Shown here piece by piece: positions 1-6,547 of a stretch of 7,968 nt of DNA. Position 1 is the stretch's first letter. Each line of letters opens with the position of its first letter. This DNA comes from Clostridia bacterium (lineage in GTDB: Bacteria > Bacillota > Clostridia > Oscillospirales > CAG-272), in the NCBI GenBank assembly GCA_029010655.1, contig JAQXKW010000007.1, positions 1-7,968 on the forward strand. The letters are read 5' to 3'. The translations under genes and the position numbers were made by a program. Below the pieces are notes generated by a model, which did not search any database, was not told the DNA's origin, and was given only the letters and a program-made list of their open reading frames with translations.

Positions 1-182
1 GATACACCTTCGTTGAGGTTGATCCCGAAATCGAATCTGTAAGACTGCCCTCCGGTATTACATGGTTCAAGATATTCAACGACGGTACCGACACTGTTGT
101 TAAGAACATCAAGGTTGCTGACAACAAGGGCGTAGAGACCGTTTACACCTTCACAGTTAATTTCGTTACAGTAGCCGACTAA
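1..182 (+). CDS. C-terminal fragment of an unrecognised, probably extracellular beta-rich protein (5' end outside window)
   Basis: An open frame enters from the left edge (first full codon at 3) and ends at TAA 180-182, giving the last 59 residues. The piece is rich in Val, Thr, Asp, Asn and aromatic residues, with alternating hydrophobic patterns such as VYTFTVNFVTV near its end. This suggests a beta-sandwich domain of a secreted or surface protein. There is no LPXTG motif, hydrophobic anchor or basic tail, so nothing at this end shows wall attachment. Codon choice (GTT, AAG, AAC, GAC, ACC, TTC) is more like that of a highly expressed gene than the AT-rich codons of the glycosyltransferase that follows. 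I do not recognise the family. The gene is probably functionally separate from the polysaccharide genes, from which a hairpin separates it. Frame and stop are secure; function is unknown. Confidence 0.7.
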   Translation, partial: YTFVEVDPEIESVRLPSGITWFKIFNDGTDTVVKNIKVADNKGVETVYTFTVNFVTVAD

Positions 183-218
183 GCACTAACGGAATTGATT
201 AATCAGTAAATAACCCTG

Positions 219-246
219 CACCCCGCCTTGCTTTCAAGGCGGGGTG
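219..246 (+). terminator. Strong 12-bp stem-loop after the upstream gene, probable terminator or attenuator
   Basis: Positions 219-230 pair perfectly with 235-246 around a 4-nt loop (231-234). The stem contains the pairing arms CCCCGCCTTG and CAAGGCGGGG. It lies 37 nt after the upstream stop codon and 25 nt before the next start. The GC-rich stem suits an intrinsic terminator, but the bases after it (TATTGGT) are not a proper T-run, so termination may be partial. On the opposite strand there is no T-run either. No promoter is visible between it and the start at 272. Confidence 0.6.
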
Positions 247-256
247 TATTGGTAAG

Positions 257-265
257 AAAGGAAAG
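257..265 (+). promoter_or_regulatory. Ribosome binding site of the first glycosyltransferase
   Basis: AAAGGAAAG lies just after the hairpin. Its AAAGGA core ends 9 nt before ATG 272, normal spacing for Firmicutes. It supports 272 as the start. Confidence 0.6.
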
Positions 266-271
266 ACTATA

Positions 272-1375
272 ATGCCGGAACGGATTTTGTGTGTAATGGG
301 AAAGGTTGAAAAGGGCGGCGTTGAGAGTATGGTATTCTCTTACTATACAGCTCTTGATAAATCAAAATTCCAATACGATATTGTATATGAGGATAAATCC
401 ACATACGATATTCCAGGTGAGATTATTGAAATGGGAGCACGTGCCTTTAAGATTACCTCCATGTCACATCCGTTAGCATATATATCCGAGCTTAGAGGAA
501 TTATAAAAAAAGGCTCCTATAATATTATCCATTGTAATAATAACACTCTTTCCGTTTTACCTCTGATTGCCGCTAAATCCTGCGGCGTAAAAGTGCGAAT
601 TCTTCATAATCATACCACATCTTCAAAGGCTGAAAGAAAGCGGGATTTTATGAAGCGAGTATTACGTTTAATAGCGCCAAAGCTCGCGAATAAATGGTGT
701 GCCTGCTCCGAAGCGGCAGGCAGATGGATATACGGGAATAAAGCATTTGACTTGGGAAAAGTCACCGTATTCCGCAATGCCGTAGATATAGATAAGTTTG
801 AATATAACGAGTGTTCCTCACAGGACATTCTCCGTGAATTTGAAATTGAAAAGAACACAGTGATAGGACATGTAGGTAGATTTGTACCTGTGAAAAATCA
901 CTTGTTTCTTATAGATATTTTCAGCGAATACAGGAAAATTAATAATAATGCTGTTCTTTTGCTTGTGGGAGAAGGACCTGAAACGGACCGTGTAAAAGCG
1001 TACGTAAAAAGAAAAGGACTTGACGGCTCTGTAATATTTGCAGGCGCCAGGTCAGATGTCGCAAAATTTTACAGTGCATTCGATATATTTCTTCTTCCGT
1101 CATTGTATGAAGGCTTGCCGGTCGTGTCTGTGGAAGCGTCTGCGGCAGGACTTGCACAGCTTCTTTCCGATAAGATTACAGAGGAATGCAGGATTACGGA
1201 CGGAGTTACATTTCTTCCCATTGACGACCCGAAGCGTTGGGCACTTGAAATTGATAAAAAGCTGAGCTTTAACAGAAGCTTTTATGCAGAGCAAATGAGA
1301 AACAGCCGGTATAATATTAACCATTGCGTAAAAGAGCTTGAGGCTTTTTACGGGGAATGCCTGAGGGAAGTATGA
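272..1375 (+). CDS. Glycosyltransferase family 4 (GT-B fold), EpsF-like, polysaccharide biosynthesis
   Basis: A 367-residue retaining GT-B glycosyltransferase, likely cytoplasmic or at the membrane face, transferring a sugar from a nucleotide donor to a growing lipid-linked oligosaccharide. The N-terminal acceptor half has the glycine-rich donor loop KGGVES (14-19) and HNHTTS (112-117). The C-terminal donor half (Glycos_transf_1-like, about 195-325) shows GHVGRFVPVKNH (199-210), LVGEGPE (231-237) and the EX7E motif E280-E288 in LYEGLPVVSVEASAAG. The general pattern resembles EpsF-type enzymes of Firmicute EPS loci. Length is normal for the family. The start at 272 has a good ribosome binding site. 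The stop overlaps the next gene's preferred start by 4 bp (ATGA), implying translational coupling. The gene is AT-rich (one 60-base line, 481-540, is 27% GC). Sugar specificity cannot be read from sequence. Confidence 0.92.
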   Translation: MPERILCVMGKVEKGGVESMVFSYYTALDKSKFQYDIVYEDKSTYDIPGEIIEMGARAFKITSMSHPLAYISELRGIIKKGSYNIIHCNNNTLSVLPLIAAKSCGVKVRILHNHTTSSKAERKRDFMKRVLRLIAPKLANKWCACSEAAGRWIYGNKAFDLGKVTVFRNAVDIDKFEYNECSSQDILREFEIEKNTVIGHVGRFVPVKNHLFLIDIFSEYRKINNNAVLLLVGEGPETDRVKAYVKRKGLDGSVIFAGARSDVAKFYSAFDIFLLPSLYEGLPVVSVEASAAGLAQLLSDKITEECRITDGVTFLPIDDPKRWALEIDKKLSFNRSFYAEQMRNSRYNINHCVKELEAFYGECLREV

Positions 1376-2409
1376 AAAAGGTTATTCATTTTGTCTATTC
1401 AGACGCATTTTCAGGACTTGAAAGCATAGCCGTCCGGATTATAAAGAACCTGCCTCCCGATTGGGAGGGCTACTATGCGGCACCCCGAGGCTTAGGAATA
1501 GAATGTGCCGAAAAAGCGGGTGTTAAAACCGTTCCGTGTAATACTCATAACGTGGGCGAAGTAAAACGGATAATTCGTGAAATCTGCCCCGATGCAGTAC
1601 ATGCCCATGACCCTCATATGAGCTTTAACCTCGCTTTGACGGGAGTGCCGTTTGTTTCACAGCTCCATTGTAACTGCCCGTGGATGAATAGAATTTCTAT
1701 GAACAGTATTGCGCTCGCATATTCCTGCATGAAAGCATCTGCTGTTTTCTGCGTTTCTCCAAGTATAGAAAAGGAATATGTGTTCAGAAAAATTATGAGA
1801 AAAAAGGCACATTTGCTCTATAATTTTGTAGACCCGGAACAGGTGCAAAGCGGTGCGGGGAGCGTAAAGGATAAAAAATATGATCTTTGCTTTACCGGCA
1901 GACTTACCGACATAAAGCAGCCGGAAAAATTCGTGGAATTAGTGGCTGAAATAAAAGCCGAATACAGCCATATTAGCGCAGTCGTTGTTGGAGACGGGGA
2001 TGCAAAGGAAAGAACACAGGCACTTGCAAAAAAGCTCTCCGTAGCTGAAAATATAACCTTTGTGGGCTTTGATCCGAACCCTTATAGGTATATGAACGAA
2101 AGCAGAATAGGCGTTCTCACATCCGCAAACGAGGGCTTCGGACTTGTTGCCGTGGAGGCGATGATATTGGGACTGCCCTTTGTGGCGTTTCCTACGGGAG
2201 GACTTCCCGATATAATCAATGACGAAAACGGAAAGCTGTGTCCGGATATATCTGACATGAAAAACGAAATTATGAAATTGCTTTCCGACCCCGAATATTA
2301 CCGAAGAAAATCCGAGCAGGCAAAATTATCCTCGGCGCGCTTCACAGATAAAGACGCATATATGAAAGCTGTTGTGAGCGCATACGAGAATATCAGAAAA
2401 GCAAAGTAA
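1372..2409 (+). CDS. Glycosyltransferase family 4 (GT-B fold), second of a coupled pair
   Basis: A 345-residue GT-B glycosyltransferase. I place the start at ATG 1372, giving MKKVIHFVYSDAFSGLES, a typical N-terminus for this family. It forms an ATGA overlap with the preceding stop (1373-1375). A longer in-frame ATG at 1357 would add only MPEGS, with a GGGGA run abutting it at zero spacing. For 1372, GAGGGA sits at 1363-1368, close but usable. Donor-domain motifs are FTGRLTDIKQPEKF (174-187), VVVGDGD (204-210) and the EX7E pair E254-E262 in NEGFGLVAVEAM, followed by FPTGGLPDII (273-282). The acceptor half contains VHAHDPH (76-82). Likely role: adding the next sugar of the repeat unit after, or before, the neighbouring enzyme. 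Donor and acceptor are unknown. The gene is followed by a 116-nt gap with a new promoter, so the two glycosyltransferases may form their own transcription unit. Confidence 0.92.
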   Translation: MKKVIHFVYSDAFSGLESIAVRIIKNLPPDWEGYYAAPRGLGIECAEKAGVKTVPCNTHNVGEVKRIIREICPDAVHAHDPHMSFNLALTGVPFVSQLHCNCPWMNRISMNSIALAYSCMKASAVFCVSPSIEKEYVFRKIMRKKAHLLYNFVDPEQVQSGAGSVKDKKYDLCFTGRLTDIKQPEKFVELVAEIKAEYSHISAVVVGDGDAKERTQALAKKLSVAENITFVGFDPNPYRYMNESRIGVLTSANEGFGLVAVEAMILGLPFVAFPTGGLPDIINDENGKLCPDISDMKNEIMKLLSDPEYYRRKSEQAKLSSARFTDKDAYMKAVVSAYENIRKAK

Positions 2410-2469
2410 ATACTCATATGTGAACTGTATATGGACACTTTAAGGGCGCTTTTTCGGTGTGCCGACAGG

Positions 2470-2498
2470 TTGACAACAGTACGCAAAAATGATATAAT
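2470..2498 (+). promoter_or_regulatory. Consensus housekeeping (sigma-70/SigA) promoter with extended -10
   Basis: TTGACA (2470-2475) and TATAAT (2493-2498) are separated by exactly 17 nt (2476-2492), and TG at 2490-2491 makes an extended -10 element. All twelve hexamer bases match consensus. Transcription would start near 2505, leaving a leader of about 20 nt before ATG 2526. It lies between the glycosyltransferase pair and the wzy-like gene, so it should drive the last four genes of the cluster independently. No clear operator repeat is visible around it. Confidence 0.88.
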
Positions 2499-2512
2499 CA
2501 AGTGATATCTTC

Positions 2513-2519
2513 AAAAGGA
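2513..2519 (+). promoter_or_regulatory. Ribosome binding site deciding the wzy-like start at 2526
   Basis: AAAAGGA is 6 nt upstream of ATG 2526. An in-frame GTG at 2502 lies upstream of the predicted transcription start, only 3 nt beyond the -10 box, so it cannot be the start of a transcript from this promoter. This supports 2526. Confidence 0.7.
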
Positions 2520-2525
2520 CGTACC

Positions 2526-3872
2526 ATGGAGTATTTACTTTCATTATTATTTCTCGGTCTGCATTTGCTTGACTATGAGTATAATTTGCCTACAATAGTA
2601 TTTTTCGGCGCAGGACTGGTTTTGTTCTGCGCACTTTTCCGTGTTTGCTATAATAAATCAAAGGATTTTTTGTGTACCTGCATGATGATGTTTTGCCATA
2701 CGTGGCAGGCATCATGGATGAACATATTCGGCGATTGGGGGTCGCCCATACAGATCACCTGGTTCTATTTAATAGGCGTTTTTATACTTGTATACTGCAT
2801 GATAAATATCAGGAAGGTTATAAAAGTTCCGCTGAATGCGGGCGTCCTTGCAATGTTTGTCAGCCTGTTCATATTCCTGCCCTATCCCTTGATAATTTCC
2901 CCCTCCCTGAGCGAGGGCATGAAGGAATTCCTTATAATAGCGTTCTTCCTTATAATCGGATTTGTGGCGTTTGTGTTCAAGGGAACAATTGCATACGAAA
3001 AGAGAAAATATATCGTTAATTCATATCTTTTCTGCATAATGATAACCTGCGTATTACTGCTTTTGCAGTACGTAATATATAAATTTACGGGGGAAGCCCT
3101 GTTCAGATATTCTGTGGGCACATACTACGGTAACCCGGTAACCTCGTCAAAGCTCCTTATGGAGGATACAAGCTGTTCCACAATAATGATAGGCGGCGCG
3201 GCGTTTTATCTTCTTGAAAAGCTCAATAAACGCAACTGGCCCTTTATACTTGCCATGGCAGTAATCATCATGGCGGGAATCGGCGTAACGACCCGCCGCA
3301 CGTCAATAGTAACACTTGCAATAGTGCTTGTGTTCTATGTACTGCTCCACTATAAAGGCACAATTAAACGGATTAACATGGCGGTGCTTGTGGCAGGGCT
3401 CTTGAGCGTTATGTTCCTGTACCTTTACTATACAAGGTCAATTCTGGATTTGTTCACGCTGACCTATAATAACGGCCGTTTTGAAGGCTATGCGGCAGGA
3501 CTTAAACTGCTTTGGGACAATCCCTTCGGAATTGGCTACGATAATGTGAATCTGGCAGCAGCCGTCGGAGGAATTGTTCCCCATAACTCCATGCTCAGAT
3601 GGCTTAATATGGGCGGATTTATATTCGGAATTTTCATGTTCCTCATTCTTATATATTACTTGACAGCATCCTTCAAAAAGAAAAATAAAACCGAGTTTTG
3701 GTTTATAGGATATTGCCTTATAGCTTCAAACCTTATTCCCGATATTCTTAACGCACGTATATTTATATTGCCCATAATGATGGCTCTGTTAATCGCTGAC
3801 GAGGAGGAAAAGGTGCCCAATGAAAAGTATATTGCTGTACAATCACGGAACGAGCAACAATCACGGCTGTGA
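2526..3872 (+). CDS. Wzy-like polysaccharide polymerase / O-antigen ligase family membrane protein
   Basis: A 448-residue, highly hydrophobic integral membrane protein with about 11-12 probable membrane segments (for example near 22-40, 76-94, 104-124, 134-151, 163-183, 238-253, 258-275, 283-301, 363-380, 391-403, 410-424). Features of the O-antigen ligase/polymerase superfamily (Wzy_C-like) are TTRRTS (255-260), the large extracellular loop with NGRFEGYAAGLKLL (316-329) and NPFGIGY (332-338), and PHNSMLRWL (352-360), the recurrent PHN-S element. By family knowledge such proteins join flipped lipid-linked repeat units into polymer on the outer membrane face. ATG 2526 is chosen over GTG 2502 from the promoter and ribosome binding site. 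The last 17 or so residues (about 432-448) are encoded inside the next gene and look like a passive tail. A ligase rather than polymerase role cannot be excluded, but neighbouring Wzx favours polymerase. Confidence 0.85.
   Translation: MEYLLSLLFLGLHLLDYEYNLPTIVFFGAGLVLFCALFRVCYNKSKDFLCTCMMMFCHTWQASWMNIFGDWGSPIQITWFYLIGVFILVYCMINIRKVIKVPLNAGVLAMFVSLFIFLPYPLIISPSLSEGMKEFLIIAFFLIIGFVAFVFKGTIAYEKRKYIVNSYLFCIMITCVLLLLQYVIYKFTGEALFRYSVGTYYGNPVTSSKLLMEDTSCSTIMIGGAAFYLLEKLNKRNWPFILAMAVIIMAGIGVTTRRTSIVTLAIVLVFYVLLHYKGTIKRINMAVLVAGLLSVMFLYLYYTRSILDLFTLTYNNGRFEGYAAGLKLLWDNPFGIGYDNVNLAAAVGGIVPHNSMLRWLNMGGFIFGIFMFLILIYYLTASFKKKNKTEFWFIGYCLIASNLIPDILNARIFILPIMMALLIADEEEKVPNEKYIAVQSRNEQQSRL
3801..3813 (+). 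promoter_or_regulatory. Ribosome binding site of the pyruvyl transferase, inside the wzy-like gene
   Basis: A purine run GAGGAGGAAAAGG lies within the wzy-like coding region. The GAGGAGG core ends 12 nt before ATG 3820, and the closer AAAAGG ends 6 nt before it. It supports the start at 3820 despite the long overlap. Confidence 0.7.
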
Positions 3873-5019
3873 GGCCATAGTAAGAACCGTCAGCGGTATA
3901 ATAGGTGAGAAATGCCCCGATTCCGTGTTCACCGTATCCTCCATAAAGCCTCGGGAGGACGAGCAGTATATTGATACGGAAAACGGGAAATACCGCTTTG
4001 TTCTGTCAGATGTTTTCTGTAAGCTGTCCTTTGAAAAAAGAAGATTTATAACAGGCGCCCTGTGCAATGTACTGGGAGGGATGCCGTTTTTCAACCTGTT
4101 TTTCAAAAATACGGTTGAAGCCGCAAAAAAAGCGGATATTGCAATATCCGTAGGCGGAGATACATATTCCTACGGTAAAAGCGCAACACTCACCACTATT
4201 GACAGACACGTGAGACGCTGCTGTAAAAAAACGGTGCTTTTGGGCTGTTCTATTAACCCTGAATTTCTTGATCCCGTAAAGCATAAGAAAAAAATCGAGG
4301 GCCTGAAAAAATTTGACCTTATAACAGCCCGGGAGCCAATAACATACGAAACCCTGAAAAATCTGGGCTTCGGGAATGTAAAATACTATCCCGACCCGGC
4401 ATTTACCCTCCCTACGTCAGAGCCCCGTGAGAAAATGTTCGATAATGACCGTGATACGGTGGGCATTAATATAAGCCCCTTGGCTCAGATGTTTGAGCAG
4501 GGGGACAGCATAATGCTGAAAAATTATATCAGCCTTGTAAAAATGATAATAGAGGAAACGGACTGGAATATTGCCCTTATCTCCCATGTCCGTTGCCAGA
4601 CAACCGATGACAGCTCTGCGGCAAAGAAGCTTCAGTCCTTCTTCCCCGAAGAAAACAGAATTAAGATTTTCGATAAGGGAAACGCCATGGAGCTTAAAGG
4701 GTATATTTCAAAGTGCAGATTTTTCGTCGCCGCAAGAACACATGCCTCTATTGCGGCGTATTCAAGCTGTATTCCCACATTGGTGGTGGGATATTCCGTA
4801 AAAGCAAAGGGAATAGCAAAGGACCTTTTCGGCACGGACAAAGGATATGTTCTGCCCGTGCAGGGGCTGACGGAGGAGAGTGCCCTGAAAGATGCTTTTG
4901 TAAAGCTTATGGAAAACGAAAATAAAATTAGAGAACACCTTCACTCTATCATTCCCGAATACATAGAAAAAGCTCGGTCTGTGGGCGATGAAATCGTGAA
5001 GCTTTTGGAAGAAGCATAA
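3820..5019 (+). CDS. Polysaccharide pyruvyl transferase family protein
   Basis: A 399-residue member of the polysaccharide pyruvyl transferase family (PS_pyruv_trans; CsaB/WcaK relatives). By family knowledge these enzymes move pyruvate from phosphoenolpyruvate to a sugar as a ketal, giving the polymer negative charge; the protein should be cytosolic. Recognisable elements in order are the N-terminal glycine/asparagine loop NHGTSNNHGCEAI (8-20), SVGGDTYSYG (110-119), ITAREPIT (168-175), YPDPAF (190-195) and the C-terminal signature RTHASIAAY (306-314) followed by YSVKAKGIAKDLFG (325-338). Length matches the family and no TM segment is seen. The first 53 nt overlap the 3' end of the wzy-like gene in another frame. 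The conserved N-terminal motif lies within this overlap, so the start is unlikely to be further downstream. The next gene begins 4 nt after its stop. The acceptor sugar cannot be deduced. Confidence 0.92.
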   Translation: MKSILLYNHGTSNNHGCEAIVRTVSGIIGEKCPDSVFTVSSIKPREDEQYIDTENGKYRFVLSDVFCKLSFEKRRFITGALCNVLGGMPFFNLFFKNTVEAAKKADIAISVGGDTYSYGKSATLTTIDRHVRRCCKKTVLLGCSINPEFLDPVKHKKKIEGLKKFDLITAREPITYETLKNLGFGNVKYYPDPAFTLPTSEPREKMFDNDRDTVGINISPLAQMFEQGDSIMLKNYISLVKMIIEETDWNIALISHVRCQTTDDSSAAKKLQSFFPEENRIKIFDKGNAMELKGYISKCRFFVAARTHASIAAYSSCIPTLVVGYSVKAKGIAKDLFGTDKGYVLPVQGLTEESALKDAFVKLMENENKIREHLHSIIPEYIEKARSVGDEIVKLLEEA

Positions 5020-5023
5020 TATA

Positions 5024-6547
5024 ATGATCAATGCAGTAAATCAACGCCGTGCGGGAGCTGCGCTGTCATATGTATATATAATCGTAAATTCGCTGATAAT
5101 CCTGGTCTATCAGCCATTAGTGCTGAGATTTCTGGGGCAGTCCGAATACGGACTGTATCAGCTTATGTCCTCAGTTATCAATTATCTTAACATAATGGAT
5201 TTGGGCTTCGGTAACGGAATCGTTGTATATACGGCAAAGTATCATGCCTCCGGCAGATATGAAGAAGAAAAAAAGCTCCACGGTATGTTCTTTCTCATTT
5301 TCTGTTGTATCGGAATGATTGCCTTCGGAGCAGGCTGTGCGGTAACACTGAACGCAGAAAAAATCTTTCTTGCGCTGACCCCTGCGGAAATTGCAAAAAG
5401 TAAGATTCTTTTGGCAATTCTGTCCGTAAATATGGGGCTTACGTTTGTTCTCAGCATATACGGAAATATAATAATAGCATACGAGCGGTTTGTCTTTTCC
5501 AAAATCCTCAATATTGTACGGGTAGCACTTAACCCCCTTATAATGATTCCCCTGCTGTGCATGGGAGCCGATTCCGTCGTCCTGGTTGCGGTAATATCGG
5601 CGATAAATATCGGGTGCCTTCTTACAAATGTGGTTTTCTGTAAGAAAAAGCTGGGACTTACCGTAAGGTACTGCGGCTTTGAAAAGCCGATTTTCATTGA
5701 AATTCTGTCCTATTCTATATTTGTCTTTATAGCGGAGATCGTAGATAAGATAAACTGGTACGTAGACCAGTCAATCCTCGGAATAGTAAAAGGAACGAGG
5801 GAGGTTACGGTCTATTCCATGGCGTCAAACTATAACCAGATGGCATTGCAGCTCTCTGCGGTGTTTTCCTCTGTCATGCTGCCGAAGGTCACAAAAATGG
5901 TGGCAACCGATGCTGACGATAAGGCTCTGTCAGGGGAGTTTATAAAAACCAGCCGGCTCCAGTATATGACAATATTCCTTTTTGTCAGCGGATTTGTTAT
6001 GCTGGGACATAAATTTGTGGTGTGGCACGTGGGAATAGAATGCGAAATGTCCTATTATATTGCGCTTTTACTCATACTGGCATCTGCAATTCCCATAACC
6101 CAAAGCGTTGGCATCAGTATAATGAAAGCAAAAAATCTGTTCCGTGTCAGAGCGCTGATAACGCTGGGCATGGCGTTTGTGAACATTGCAATAAGTATCC
6201 CCCTTGCCATAAAGCTGGGCGGTATCGGAAGTGCCGCAGGAACTGCATTTTCCCTGATTGTTGCAAATGTTATAATTATGAATATCTATTACCATAAGCG
6301 GTGCGGCATAAATATGGCGGAGTATTGGAAAACTGTCGCAGTAATGACATTGAAATTCCTGCCTGCGGTTGCCGTAACGGCGGTGCTTAAATTTACGCTG
6401 AAGCTACCCGGTATGACGGAATTTTTCGTGCTCGGAACGGTCTATGTTCTGCTGTACTGTATTACCGCATATTTTGCCGTAATGAACGAATATGAAAAGG
6501 GAATAGTCAAAAAAGCCGTAGGTAAAGTATTAAGGAGGTCAAAATGA
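5024..6547 (+). CDS. Wzx-type polysaccharide flippase (MOP/MATE superfamily)
   Basis: A 507-residue polytopic membrane protein of the Polysacc_synt/Wzx family with an estimated 12-14 membrane segments. The N-terminus has the typical pattern LRFLGQSEYGLYQLMSS (34-50), and a late segment shows KLGGIGSAAGTAFSLIVANV (397-416), both common in Wzx and MviN-like exporters. Charged residues within predicted helices (E238, D241 and K242 near 225-250, plus D248) could take part in substrate or ion handling. By family knowledge it moves undecaprenyl-diphosphate-linked repeat units from the inner to the outer face of the membrane, supplying the Wzy-like polymerase. It starts 4 nt after the pyruvyl transferase stop, with GGAAG at 5007-5011 as a somewhat distant ribosome binding site. 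Its stop overlaps the next start (ATGA at 6544-6547), implying coupling. Substrate specificity is unknown. Confidence 0.93.
   Translation: MINAVNQRRAGAALSYVYIIVNSLIILVYQPLVLRFLGQSEYGLYQLMSSVINYLNIMDLGFGNGIVVYTAKYHASGRYEEEKKLHGMFFLIFCCIGMIAFGAGCAVTLNAEKIFLALTPAEIAKSKILLAILSVNMGLTFVLSIYGNIIIAYERFVFSKILNIVRVALNPLIMIPLLCMGADSVVLVAVISAINIGCLLTNVVFCKKKLGLTVRYCGFEKPIFIEILSYSIFVFIAEIVDKINWYVDQSILGIVKGTREVTVYSMASNYNQMALQLSAVFSSVMLPKVTKMVATDADDKALSGEFIKTSRLQYMTIFLFVSGFVMLGHKFVVWHVGIECEMSYYIALLLILASAIPITQSVGISIMKAKNLFRVRALITLGMAFVNIAISIPLAIKLGGIGSAAGTAFSLIVANVIIMNIYYHKRCGINMAEYWKTVAVMTLKFLPAVAVTAVLKFTLKLPGMTEFFVLGTVYVLLYCITAYFAVMNEYEKGIVKKAVGKVLRRSK
6532..6538 (+). promoter_or_regulatory. Near-perfect Shine-Dalgarno of the iron-sulfur protein gene
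   Basis: AAGGAGG sits 5 nt before ATG 6544, within the end of the flippase gene. It is the best-matching ribosome binding site in the window and fixes the start at the ATGA overlap. Confidence 0.85.

Noticed and set aside
268..273. TATAAT hexamer overlapping the first glycosyltransferase start
   Set aside because: It includes the start codon and has no -35 at the right distance; a transcript from it would begin inside the gene.
2442..2468. Possible small hairpins before the internal promoter (GGCGC with GTGCC; TCGG with CCGA)
   Set aside because: Only 4-5 bp, one with a G-U pair, and no T-run after the stem; not enough for a terminator or operator.
2502..2525. Upstream GTG start for the wzy-like gene, adding eight residues
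   Set aside because: It lies between the -10 box and the predicted transcription start, has no ribosome binding site, and ATG 2526 has a good one.
5020..5025. TATAAT hexamer at the flippase start
   Set aside because: No -35-like hexamer about 17 nt upstream, and it overlaps the ATG; chance in AT-rich sequence.
5242..5697. 151-codon open frame on the - strand
   Set aside because: Lies fully inside the well-supported flippase gene, has no family-like motifs, and looks like an antisense shadow.
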